Made by a program: the position numbers and the translations under genes | Shown here: one piece after another, positions 24,298 through 32,398 of the stretch | How positions within the stretch are numbered: the stretch's first letter is position 1 | How the letters are laid out: each line of letters starts with the position of its first letter | Notes under the pieces: model-generated | Databases searched by the model: none | Told to the model about the DNA's origin: nothing | The model's input: the letters and a program-made list of their open reading frames with translations, nothing else | DNA from: Microbacterium sp. Leaf151 | GTDB lineage: Bacteria > Actinomycetota > Actinomycetes > Actinomycetales > Microbacteriaceae | Direction: 5' to 3' | DNA length: 64,000 nt | Assembly: GCF_001424225.1 (NCBI RefSeq) | Contig: NZ_LMOR01000004.1 | Coordinates: forward strand, 434,001-498,000

Positions 24298-26535
24298 GTG
24301 CTGTCCGCTCTTCGTTCGCGCGTGCGCGCCGCGCGCGACCTGCCGTTCCTCAGGCCCCTCGTCGCTCGAGCCGACCGCGTCTGGTGGGCCCGCGTGATCC
24401 AGCGGGCGGGCATCGTCGACCTGAATTACGTGCGCGCTCAGGTGGGCCGCCCACTGAGCGAGGCTGCGGCTGTCCGCCTCTACGTCTCCGGCGGATACCG
24501 ACGCGGTCTGCGCCTGTCGCCCCTCTTCGTCGACACCGCGGTGGGCGATCATCTCCCCGAGGCCTGGCGGGTTCCCGCGCTCTATGCCTACTTGGTCGCC
24601 GATCCGCGGGGGTTGCAGGTGAGTCCCCTGTGGGACGCCGTGGCGTACGGCGCGGCACACCCCGACGCGTGGGATGCCCCTGGTGGACCCCTCGGCCACG
24701 CATGGCGGCGCCGCGAAACACACTCCCTTCCCCTCGGACCGGGAGCCACGCCTTCCGACACACCGTGGCCGGTGCTGTCGCGGGTCATCGTCGGAGCGAC
24801 CGAGCTCGCCCGTCGAGGCGGGGAAGTGGCTGCGACTCGTGGGGCGACGCCGCTCGCGTACGAGATGATCGTCGCACTCGGACCGGAGGAGTGGGACTTC
24901 GACGAGTCCCTCGCTGAAGCCGTCTCCTTCGCCGCCACGCCCCACCAGGGCGCCGCCATCGCGGTGATGGACGACCGGGCCGAGGATTGGATGTTGGCGT
25001 CATTGCTGGCTGCGGGCTCCCCTCGCGTGCGCATCAGTCGGCGTCGTCACGACGACGCCAGCCAGGCCTTGGACGAACTCGTCCGCTCCTCCCTGGCGGA
25101 CATCGTCGTCGTCCGCGGACCGAACGAGACGCTCACCGCTCGGGATGCCGAGCGTCTCGCTGCCCTGGTGCGGGCGTCGCCAGCCCAGACGCACATCGGC
25201 CCGGTGTGGCGGGACGGAGACGGCACTCTCGCCGCGGTCGGCTCGACCGGCGAGGGTCGTTTTCTCGCCGGTCACCCGGTCGAGGATCTCGCGCCCTTCG
25301 GCGATGCCCTGACTCTCGAGGTGCCGGCCCTCGCCGGCTCGACGTTCGCAACCCGCCGATCGGACATCGACGCGCTGCTGCGGGGAGCCGATCCCGCCTC
25401 CGCATTGACGGGCACCGCCGTCGTCGCACTCGGCGTCGAGTCTCGAACGCGCTCGGCGGCTGGTCCGCCGTCTCCCGCCCCCCTCGAAGGCAACGCCGAC
25501 GAACTGGTTCGGCGCGCGGGATGGGAGCGGGTCTCGCAGGGGCCGCAGCCTCGCATCCGTAGACCGGCGCGATCATCAACCCTCGCCGACGGCACGACGG
25601 TTCCGGTGCTGCGGTGGGCACTACGCACCGCAGCACCGGTGGGCCCCCGCGCCGAGGGGTGGGGCGACACCCATTTCGCTCGCGCTCTTGCGGCTGCACT
25701 CCGCCGGCTCGGCCAGGAGGTCGTGATCGACTCATACGCGGCACGGAACCGCGCGACACGTCATCTCGACGACGTGACCGTGGCCCTCCGCGGACCGGAG
25801 CCTCTCGAAGCCTCCCCATACGGCGTCTCGCTTCTGTGGATCATCAGCCATCCCGACCAGATCACTGCCACCGATACGCGGGGCTTCGACCGGGTTTTCG
25901 CCGCGTCTGCTCCCTGGGCACGGGCTACCGGCAACGAGCTCGGTATGCGAATCGACCCTCTCCTCCAGTGCACGGATGCGACTCGGTTCCGTCCCGCTGG
26001 TCGCGACCGGGGCCGCGACATCCTTTTCGTCGGCACGGCGCGGGGGATCCTCCGTCCCTCTGTAGTCGAGCCCATCCGCGCGGGTATTCCGGTCGACGTG
26101 ATCGGACCGGACTGGCGCGGCTGGATCCCGGCGTCTCGCATCCGCGCGACGGGGATTGCCAATGACGAGCTTCCGGCGCTGTACGAGGCTGCGGGAGTGG
26201 TGCTGAATGACCACTGGCCCGCAATGCAGGAACGCGGCTTCATCGGCAACCGCCTGTTCGATGTGGTGGCGGCCGGCGGTCGCGCGATCAGCGACCACGT
26301 CGAGGGGATCGACGGCCTCTTCGGCGGAGCCGTGCGCACGTGGGACACGGTTTCCGAGCTCATCGGCATGCTGTCCGGCGAGCTGGACGACGCATTCCCC
26401 TCCACGGGAGACCTGGATGCCATCTCGGCGCACATCCGCGCCGAGCATTCCTTCGATGCTCGCGCCCGCACCCTCCTCGACGCCGCTCTGAGGGCTCGTC
26501 GGACGCGCCGCGGGACGTCTCATGCGACACGATGA
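24298..26535 (+). CDS. Large glycan-synthesis protein with C-terminal CgeB/GT1-like glycosyltransferase domain
   Basis: 745 residues from GTG 24298, which sits 6 nt after TATAGT; an upstream in-frame GTG at 24268 precedes the -10 and is rejected. The C-terminal 280 residues look like a CgeB-type GT-B domain: SYGVSLLWIISHPDQ-type segment, LFVGTARGILRPSVVEPI, and AGVVLNDHWPAMQERGFIGNRLFDVVAAGG. The N-terminal 450 residues are mostly soluble and I do not recognise them. They include EEWDFDESL and a segment resembling a degenerate nucleotide-sugar-binding half (DIVVVRGPNETLTARDAERL). This may be a two-domain transferase. Confidence 0.7.
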   Translation: MLSALRSRVRAARDLPFLRPLVARADRVWWARVIQRAGIVDLNYVRAQVGRPLSEAAAVRLYVSGGYRRGLRLSPLFVDTAVGDHLPEAWRVPALYAYLVADPRGLQVSPLWDAVAYGAAHPDAWDAPGGPLGHAWRRRETHSLPLGPGATPSDTPWPVLSRVIVGATELARRGGEVAATRGATPLAYEMIVALGPEEWDFDESLAEAVSFAATPHQGAAIAVMDDRAEDWMLASLLAAGSPRVRISRRRHDDASQALDELVRSSLADIVVVRGPNETLTARDAERLAALVRASPAQTHIGPVWRDGDGTLAAVGSTGEGRFLAGHPVEDLAPFGDALTLEVPALAGSTFATRRSDIDALLRGADPASALTGTAVVALGVESRTRSAAGPPSPAPLEGNADELVRRAGWERVSQGPQPRIRRPARSSTLADGTTVPVLRWALRTAAPVGPRAEGWGDTHFARALAAALRRLGQEVVIDSYAARNRATRHLDDVTVALRGPEPLEASPYGVSLLWIISHPDQITATDTRGFDRVFAASAPWARATGNELGMRIDPLLQCTDATRFRPAGRDRGRDILFVGTARGILRPSVVEPIRAGIPVDVIGPDWRGWIPASRIRATGIANDELPALYEAAGVVLNDHWPAMQERGFIGNRLFDVVAAGGRAISDHVEGIDGLFGGAVRTWDTVSELIGMLSGELDDAFPSTGDLDAISAHIRAEHSFDARARTLLDAALRARRTRRGTSHATR

Positions 26536-26541
26536 GGCTGG

Positions 26542-26547
26542 CAGAAT
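26542..26547 (+). promoter_or_regulatory. -10 box (CAGAAT), leaderless start of gtrA-like gene
   Basis: CAGAAT, 7 nt, then ATG 26555. The box and downstream bases resemble those before purK and lpdA. Confidence 0.45.
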
Positions 26548-26554
26548 AGAATCC

Positions 26555-26995
26555 ATGCCCTCGGAGACCCCCTCATCGCGCGGCGGTGTCTTCTCCGGTA
26601 TCTGGTCGTCGAGCCTCGTCCGATACCTCGTCATGGGCGGACTGTCGTTCGCCTTCGACTTCGGACTCCTCTTCGTGCTGTACGACGTTGCAGGCGTACC
26701 GCTCGCTATCGCGACACCGACGGCTTTCCTGGCGAGCTTCGTCGTGACGTACACGCTGCAGCGGCTGTTCGCTTTCCGCGCGAGCGACGCCGTCGCTCCG
26801 AGCGTTGTCCGCTACGCCCTGCTCGTCCTCCTCAACACCGCGCTCACCACGGGGATCGTCGCCCTCGCCGACTCGGTGGGGTGGTCTTGGGCGGTGGGCA
26901 AAGTCGTCGCGGTCGCGGTTACGACCGTGGGCAACTACTTCGCATATCGCTATTGGGTGTTCGCCCGTCCGAAAGGTTCTCCGACGCATGTATAA
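26555..26995 (+). CDS. GtrA family membrane protein
   Basis: 146 residues with four hydrophobic helices. Family landmarks are VRYLVMGGLSFAFDFGLLF in helix 1, FVVTYTLQRLFAFR, and VGNYFAYRYWVF in helix 4. GtrA proteins are thought to flip polyprenyl-phosphate-linked hexoses and usually pair with a polyprenyl-phosphate sugar synthase. Here the stop overlaps the start of such a GT2 gene by 8 nt. ATG 26555 is chosen because the GtrA start normally precedes helix 1 by 20-25 residues and a -10 box sits 7 nt away. Confidence 0.88.
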   Translation: MPSETPSSRGGVFSGIWSSSLVRYLVMGGLSFAFDFGLLFVLYDVAGVPLAIATPTAFLASFVVTYTLQRLFAFRASDAVAPSVVRYALLVLLNTALTTGIVALADSVGWSWAVGKVVAVAVTTVGNYFAYRYWVFARPKGSPTHV

Positions 26996-27950
26996 AGGCG
27001 CCATCGTCGCCGCGGTCGTTCCCGCGTACAAAGAAGAGAAAATGATCGCCCGCGTCATCGAGACCATGCCGGCGTTCGTCGATCATATTGTGATCGTGGA
27101 TGACTGCAGCCCCGACGACACCAGTGGTGCCGTGACTCGCGCAGACGACGGCCGAGTCACGCTCATTCGTCACGAGGTGAATCAGGGCGTCGGGGGTGCC
27201 ATCATCACCGGTCATCGCACCGCGCTCGAGCTGGGCAGCGACGTCAACGTCATCATGGCCGGAGACGCTCAGATGGACCCGGAGTATCTTCCCGCCCTCC
27301 TCGACAGAGTCGTCGAGGATGGGTACGGCTTCGCCAAGGCCAATCGCTTCTATTCCCCCGAGTCGTTCACGGGAATGCCGGGCTACCGCGTGTTCGGCAA
27401 TATCGCCCTGTCTTTCATCACGAAGCTTTCGTCGGGGTACTGGAATCTGTTCGACCCGCAGAACGGCTACACAGCCATCCGATCCGACGCATTGCGCCGA
27501 GTGCCCCTTGATCGGGTAGCCAAGCGGTACAGCTTCGAGAACGACCTGCTCATCCACCTCAACATCCTTCAGGTGTCCGCCGTCGACGTGCCCATCCCGG
27601 CGGTGTACGGCGACGAGGTCTCCAGCATCCGGCTCGGCAAGGTGATCCCCGAGCTCCTCCACCGTCTGACGGTCGGCTTCTGGCACCGCATCTGGTACCG
27701 CTACGTATTGTGGTCGTTCTCGCCCATCGCCCTGTTGTTGTTCCTCGGGCTGCTCTTCCTCGGTTTCGGACTGGTCGTCACGACTTGGCTGTTCTTCCAG
27801 ATCCTCGGATCCGCCATCGCGACGGCGGCGACGGTGATGTTGGCGGCACTTCCACTCATGTTGGGGACGCAATTGCTCATCAGCGCTTTGCAACTCGATA
27901 TCCAGGCGACGCCTTCCACGCCGGAGCATGCGCCCTTCATCGCACGCTGA
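26988..27950 (+). CDS. GT2 polyprenyl-phosphate sugar synthase-like protein with two membrane helices
   Basis: 320 residues. The N-terminal domain is of the DPM1/GtrB type: AAVVPAYKEEKMIARVI, IVIVDDCSPDDTS, HEVNQGVGGAIITGH, the metal site MAGDAQMDPEYL, and LFDPQNGYTAIRSDAL. Two long hydrophobic helices occupy residues about 235-305. ATG 26988 overlaps the gtrA-like stop by 8 nt, so the pair is a probable GtrA/GtrB flippase-synthase unit that puts a side-branch sugar on a glycan. The strong bidirectional terminator downstream marks the end of the plus-strand run. Confidence 0.87.
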   Translation: MYKGAIVAAVVPAYKEEKMIARVIETMPAFVDHIVIVDDCSPDDTSGAVTRADDGRVTLIRHEVNQGVGGAIITGHRTALELGSDVNVIMAGDAQMDPEYLPALLDRVVEDGYGFAKANRFYSPESFTGMPGYRVFGNIALSFITKLSSGYWNLFDPQNGYTAIRSDALRRVPLDRVAKRYSFENDLLIHLNILQVSAVDVPIPAVYGDEVSSIRLGKVIPELLHRLTVGFWHRIWYRYVLWSFSPIALLLFLGLLFLGFGLVVTTWLFFQILGSAIATAATVMLAALPLMLGTQLLISALQLDIQATPSTPEHAPFIAR

Positions 27951-27965
27951 CGATCAGACAAACGA

Positions 27966-28003
27966 AAAGGCCTCCGGGACGCGTGTGCGCCCCGGAGGCC
28001 TTT
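27966..28003. terminator. Bidirectional intrinsic terminator
   Basis: AAAGGCCTCCGGG pairs perfectly over 13 bp with CCCGGAGGCCTTT across a 12-nt loop. A-rich bases on the left and T bases on the right give a short U-run on both strands. It sits between convergent gene ends at 27950 and 28016. Confidence 0.9.
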
Positions 28004-28015
28004 CGCTGGATAAGG

Positions 28016-29029
28016 TCAGCCGGCGAATGCCGTCTCCGTCGTACGTACGAGGCGCCCCTCATCGTGGGCGGACTGCAGCGAAGCTTCGACGACACGCAGC
28101 ACGTGGACGGCCTCCCGCATCGTCGAAAGCGTCGTCGTCGCACCGTTCACGGCATCACGGAACGCCTCCAACTCCGCCCGCAACGGCTCGCGCTTGGGAA
28201 AAGCGAACCGCGTGACGTCGCCCTCGGAGACTCCACGGAAGGTGGAAACCGACTCCCACTCCAGCGCCGCGGTGCCATTTCGGTGCAGAGTGAGGTCCGC
28301 CGTCGCGGTGTCGGCGATGAAAGTACCCCGCTCACCCGTGACGACGGTGACGCGCTCCTTCATCGGACTCAGCCAGTTGATGAGGTGGTTGACCACAGCA
28401 CCGTCAATCAGGCGACCGGAGATCGCAATCATGTCTTCGAACGAGCGGCCGCTCTGAAAAGCCGTCTGCGCCGACACCGCGGCATACCGCGACTGTGCCA
28501 CCCATGCGGTGAGGTCGATGTCGTGGGTCGCGAGATCCTTGGCCACGCCGACGTCACCGATACGCGCCGGGAACGTGCTCTGGCGGCGGGTGGCGATCTG
28601 ATACACGTCACCAATCTCGCCCTCGGCAAGTCGAGCGCGCAGCTGCTGGAGAGCGGGGTTGAAGCGTTCGACGTGACCGACCGCACCAACGAGTCCGCGG
28701 GATTCGAAGAGATCGGCGAGCGCCTGTCCCTCCTCGGAACTGTCGGCGATGGGCTTCTCGACGAGCACGTTCACGTCCGCTTCGGCGAGCGCTCCGGCCG
28801 CCGCGGCGTGGAAACGCGTCGGGACGGCAACCACCGCGATATCGAGGCCGGCGGCTGCGAGCGCATCGACATCGGGCAGCACCGTGAGACCGCCCGCAAC
28901 ACCGTGCGGGTCGCCTGCCGGGTCTGCCACGGCGACCAGCTCGACGCCGTCGATCTCGCGCAGCAGACGGGCGTGGTGGCGCCCCATCATCCCCAGTCCG
29001 AGCAGACCGGCGCGCAACACGGCGGTCAT
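28016..29029 (-). CDS. Gfo/Idh/MocA family oxidoreductase (WlbA/WbpB/GnnA type)
   Basis: 337 residues. The NAD-binding motif is GLLGLGMMGRHHARL at residues 8-22. EKPIADSSEEG carries the invariant Lys-Pro and KDLATHDIDL holds the catalytic-type His-Asp. In sugar-nucleotide pathways such an enzyme oxidises the 3-hydroxyl of UDP-GlcNAc or its uronic acid before transamination. The two upstream genes (acetyltransferase, then aminotransferase) are the matching partners. ATG 29029 overlaps the aminotransferase stop by 4 nt. The substrate (neutral sugar or uronate) cannot be read from the sequence. Confidence 0.85.
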   Translation of the reverse strand: MTAVLRAGLLGLGMMGRHHARLLREIDGVELVAVADPAGDPHGVAGGLTVLPDVDALAAAGLDIAVVAVPTRFHAAAAGALAEADVNVLVEKPIADSSEEGQALADLFESRGLVGAVGHVERFNPALQQLRARLAEGEIGDVYQIATRRQSTFPARIGDVGVAKDLATHDIDLTAWVAQSRYAAVSAQTAFQSGRSFEDMIAISGRLIDGAVVNHLINWLSPMKERVTVVTGERGTFIADTATADLTLHRNGTAALEWESVSTFRGVSEGDVTRFAFPKREPLRAELEAFRDAVNGATTTLSTMREAVHVLRVVEASLQSAHDEGRLVRTTETAFAG

Positions 29030-30123
29030 GCGCCCGCTCCCGTCACGGCCGTCACGGCTTCGACGATGCGTTCCAGATCATCGTCGCTCAGCGACGGGTG
29101 CACGGGGAGCGAGACGACTTCGCTCGCCGCGCGCTCGGTCTGGGGCAAGTCGAGTCCGGGCGCGTAGCCCGCGAGCGACGGCAATCGGTGATTCGGGATC
29201 GGGTAGTACACGCCGCTCCCCACCTGATGCTCCTCGCGCAGGGCCCTCACGAATCCGTCGCGACCTTCCGGGACACGGACGGTGTACTGGTGGTAGACGT
29301 GGTGAGCGCCGTCTGCCACGACTGGCGTGATCACTCCCGATAGGTGGGCGTCGAGAAAAGCCGCGTTGTCGCGGCGCTTCTGGGTCCACGCATCGACCTT
29401 CGTCAGCTGAACGCGTCCGATGGCTGCGTGTAGATCCGTCATCCGTGCGTTGAAGCCCACGATCTCGTTCTCGTACTGCCGCTCCATGCCCTGATTGCGC
29501 AGGAGCCGCAGCATGCGCGCGATCTCGGGGTTGCCCGCAGTCACCATGCCGCCCTCCCCGCTGGTCATGTTCTTCGTCGGGTACAGCGAGAACATGGTGA
29601 AGGATCCAAAGGAGCCGACCGGTCGTCCCTGCAATTTCGCTCCGTGCGCCTGTGCCGCGTCCTCGAACAACATGAGGCCGTGCCGCTCGGCGAGAGCACC
29701 CAACCTCACCATGTCGGCCGGGTGCCCATACAGGTGAACGGGCATGATCGCGCGCGTCCGCGGGGTGATTGCCGCCTCGACGCTCGCGACGTCGAGGGTG
29801 AAGCTGACAGGGTCAATGTCGGCGAACACCGGGGTCGCCCCCGTGAGTGCGACGGAGTTGCCGGTGGCGGCGAACGTGAACGATGGCACGATGACCTCGT
29901 CGCCCGGACCGACGCCGCACGCCAGCAACCCCAGGTGAAGTCCCGATGTGCCCGAGTTCACGGCGACGGTCTCGCGCCCACCGACGAAGTGGGCGGCGAA
30001 CTCGCGTTCGAAAGCCGCCACCTCCGGGCCCTGGGCGATCATGCCGCTTCGCAGCACGCGGTCGACGGCGGCACGCTCGTCGTCGCCGATGAGGGGCTTA
30101 GCCGCGGGAATGAGATCAGGCAC
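29026..30123 (-). CDS. DegT/DnrJ/EryC1/StrS sugar aminotransferase (WlbC/WbpE type)
   Basis: 365 residues. PLP-dependent fold: NSGTSGLHLGLLACGVGPGD (phosphate-binding), FEDAAQAHGA (Asp to the pyridine nitrogen), and the Schiff-base lysine in SLYPTKNMTSGEGG. It would aminate a 3-keto nucleotide sugar made by the adjacent oxidoreductase, using glutamate. GTG 30123 is preceded by GGAGG at 6 nt and overlaps the upstream acetyltransferase by 8 nt. Longer in-frame upstream readings run antisense over that gene's frame and are rejected. Confidence 0.88.
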   Translation of the reverse strand: MPDLIPAAKPLIGDDERAAVDRVLRSGMIAQGPEVAAFEREFAAHFVGGRETVAVNSGTSGLHLGLLACGVGPGDEVIVPSFTFAATGNSVALTGATPVFADIDPVSFTLDVASVEAAITPRTRAIMPVHLYGHPADMVRLGALAERHGLMLFEDAAQAHGAKLQGRPVGSFGSFTMFSLYPTKNMTSGEGGMVTAGNPEIARMLRLLRNQGMERQYENEIVGFNARMTDLHAAIGRVQLTKVDAWTQKRRDNAAFLDAHLSGVITPVVADGAHHVYHQYTVRVPEGRDGFVRALREEHQVGSGVYYPIPNHRLPSLAGYAPGLDLPQTERAASEVVSLPVHPSLSDDDLERIVEAVTAVTGAGA

Positions 30124-30739
30124 GGGTTTCCTCCTTGAGTGCGCCGTCGGACTCGATGAATCGGGCGCCGGTGCGCGGACACACCCACGATTCACCCTTT
30201 TTCTCGAGCGGAAGGCCCGCGGGCCCGACCCACCCGATGCGTCGTGCCGGCACTCCGGCGACGAGCGCAAAGTCGGGAACGTCTTTGGTGACGACGGCGC
30301 CCGCGGCAACGGTCGCCCAACGGCCGACCACCACGGGCGCGACACAGGTCGCTCGAGCCCCGATGGACGCCCCCTCCCGCACAGTCACCCCCACCGGGGT
30401 CCAGTCCGAGGCTGATTTCGGGCTACCGTCCGGGTTGACTGCACGCGGGTAGGTGTCATTGGTGAACACGACGGCGGGGCCGACGAAGACTCCGCTCTCC
30501 AGACGAGCGGGCTCGTAGACCAAGGCATAGTTCTGGATCTTGCAGCCGTCGCCCACGACAACGCCCGAGCCGATGTAAGCACCACGGCCGATGACGCAGT
30601 TCTCACCGATGACCGCGCCCTCACGAACTTGCGCGAGATGCCAGACGGAGGAGCCCGCACCGATTGTCGAGCCCGAGACGTCGGCTGACGGATCGATGCG
30701 TGCGGAAGCCGCCGAGGCGGGCTCAGAAATCGCAGACAT
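30116..30739 (-). CDS. Left-handed beta-helix sugar N-acetyltransferase (WlbB/WbpD type)
   Basis: 207 residues. Hexapeptide repeats run through the protein (IGENCVIGRGAYIGSGVVVGDG and VTVREGASIGARATC), with HLAQVREGAVIG and VVFTNDTYPRA as in WbpD/WlbB acetyl-CoA enzymes. The C-terminal tail carries ESWVCPRTGARF, the short Cys-containing end typical of that subgroup. It would acetylate the 3-amino group to give a 2,3-diacetamido sugar nucleotide. ATG 30739 follows TAGACT by 8 nt; a longer upstream start would overlap the divergent promoter. Confidence 0.86.
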   Translation of the reverse strand: MSAISEPASAASARIDPSADVSGSTIGAGSSVWHLAQVREGAVIGENCVIGRGAYIGSGVVVGDGCKIQNYALVYEPARLESGVFVGPAVVFTNDTYPRAVNPDGSPKSASDWTPVGVTVREGASIGARATCVAPVVVGRWATVAAGAVVTKDVPDFALVAGVPARRIGWVGPAGLPLEKKGESWVCPRTGARFIESDGALKEETRA

Positions 30740-30747
30740 AGGTATTG

Positions 30748-30753
30748 AGTCTA
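30748..30753 (-). promoter_or_regulatory. -10 box (TAGACT) for the diamino-sugar operon
   Basis: TAGACT ends 8 nt before ATG 30739. It is back to back with the TAGGAT box of the divergent DUF2142 gene only 24 nt away. Confidence 0.5.
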
Positions 30754-30777
30754 CCGGGCAGGTCTGTGCGACCCCCG

Positions 30778-30783
30778 TAGGAT
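30778..30783 (+). promoter_or_regulatory. -10 box (TAGGAT), leaderless start of DUF2142 gene
   Basis: TAGGAT, 6 nt, then GTG 30790. Divergent from the acetyltransferase promoter with only 50 nt between the two start codons. Confidence 0.55.
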
Positions 30784-30789
30784 CGACGC

Positions 30790-32355
30790 GTGCTCCGCCG
30801 TTCTTCGACCGTCTTTCGCGCGGTTTCACCTTGGCTCATCCCGTTGTTGATGCTGGTGGCGCTGTGGTCATGGTCTCTCGCCTCACCCGTCGGATCGAGT
30901 CCCGACGACGATTTCCATCTCCCCTCGATCTGGTGCGGACTCGGCGATCGAGCGGACCTCTGCGAGGACTCCGGCAATCCGTCGACGAAGCTGGTCCCGA
31001 CTCCCCTCGCGACGACGAATTGCTACGCCTTTCTGGCGAACGACAGTGGCGAGTGCTGGAATCCTGACACCCCGGGCCTGTTCGAGGCCGACCGCGTCAA
31101 CACGGGCCCTTTGTATCCGCCCGTCTTCTACGGAGCTATGGGCGTCTTCGCCAGTCCCGACGTCGAGGCATCTGTCGTCGCCATGCGGTTTGCGAACTCG
31201 CTCATCGCGGTCGGATTGATCACCGTCGCCTTCTGGGCGTTGCCTCGGCGTCTGCGCCCTGCGCTCATCCTCTCGGTCATCGCCTCAGCCATTCCCCTGG
31301 GGATATTCGTGTACGCGTCGACGAATCCGTCGTCGTGGGCTCTCCTGGCCGCAGCCACGGTGTGGATCGGCGTATTCGGAGCGACGCAGACAACGGGTCG
31401 CAGGCGCCTGCTGCTGGCCTTGCTCGCCGTGATCGGAACGGTCATGGGTGCAGGCGCGCGCGCCGACGCGGGGGCGTTCGCCATCTTCGGCGCGGGTGTC
31501 GGTCTTCTCCTCGGCGTCCGCAGCCTCAAGCGGTCGCTGGTGCCGCTCCTCACGTTCCTCGTCGTCGGCGCCATCGGTGTCGGTTTCTACCTGAGCGCCG
31601 GCCAGAGCGGTTCGCTCGTATCGGGCCTCCCGAGCGACAACCCTCCGCTCACGAGGTCTCAGCTCATCGACAACGCGATGAACGTCCCGAACCTGTGGAC
31701 GGGCGCGCTGGGTGGGTGGGGACTGGGATGGCTGGACACTCCCATGCCTTCGGTGGTCTCGGTCTGCGCGACGGTCGTCGCGAGCGCTGTGCTTTTCATC
31801 GGCATCCGACGGCCGAACTGGCGTGAAGCGAGCGCCCTGCTGGTGACACTCGCCGCGCTCTGGGCGGTGCCGTTCATTCTTCTCGCGCAATCGCGTGCCG
31901 TCGTCGGCACGCAGGTGCAGCCGCGGTACATTCTCCCGCTGATCGTGATCCTCCTCGGTGTGGCGTCCGTCGGCGCCGCGACCGAGCGCCAGTGGACACG
32001 ATTCCGCCGGCTGTCCGCCGCGGTCGCTCTCGCCGTCGCCTTCGCCTTCGCGATCTACACGAACGTACGGCGATACACAACTGGTCTGGACGGCACAGCT
32101 CTGGATCCTGGCACTTTCGCGGAGTGGTGGTGGCCCGTGGGGCCGACCCCCATGGTCGTCATCACGATCGGCACCGTGGCTTTTTCGCTTGCGCTAGCCG
32201 CTCTCGCCCTGCTACCTCTCGCCCACGCCTCCGACGCCGCGGCCTCGCGGACCGAGTGGTCGGACCCAACCGGGCTCGAACGCCACGACCACGAACCCAC
32301 CGCGGCGGTGGGCAGCCGACGACGTCGGAGCGACGGCCCGCCGGCCGAGAGCTGA
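30790..32355 (+). CDS. DUF2142 family membrane protein
   Basis: 521 residues with 10-12 hydrophobic helices. The N-terminal helix is followed by SSPDDDFHLPSIWC, the acidic DD(D) loop with His that marks DUF2142 and related GT-C-like proteins. A large extracytoplasmic loop with paired cysteines follows (DLCEDSG, NCYAF, ECWNPD). QVQPRYILPLIVILLG lies near the end, before a charged cytoplasmic tail. DUF2142 proteins occur in polysaccharide loci and are thought to be polyprenyl-linked glycosyltransferases. It stands alone, convergent with the wzt gene. Confidence 0.82.
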   Translation: MLRRSSTVFRAVSPWLIPLLMLVALWSWSLASPVGSSPDDDFHLPSIWCGLGDRADLCEDSGNPSTKLVPTPLATTNCYAFLANDSGECWNPDTPGLFEADRVNTGPLYPPVFYGAMGVFASPDVEASVVAMRFANSLIAVGLITVAFWALPRRLRPALILSVIASAIPLGIFVYASTNPSSWALLAAATVWIGVFGATQTTGRRRLLLALLAVIGTVMGAGARADAGAFAIFGAGVGLLLGVRSLKRSLVPLLTFLVVGAIGVGFYLSAGQSGSLVSGLPSDNPPLTRSQLIDNAMNVPNLWTGALGGWGLGWLDTPMPSVVSVCATVVASAVLFIGIRRPNWREASALLVTLAALWAVPFILLAQSRAVVGTQVQPRYILPLIVILLGVASVGAATERQWTRFRRLSAAVALAVAFAFAIYTNVRRYTTGLDGTALDPGTFAEWWWPVGPTPMVVITIGTVAFSLALAALALLPLAHASDAAASRTEWSDPTGLERHDHEPTAAVGSRRRRSDGPPAES

Positions 32356-32398
32356 TGCACGGGCGCGCTCCGCGGCTACGTCCCTCGAGCGAATCGCC

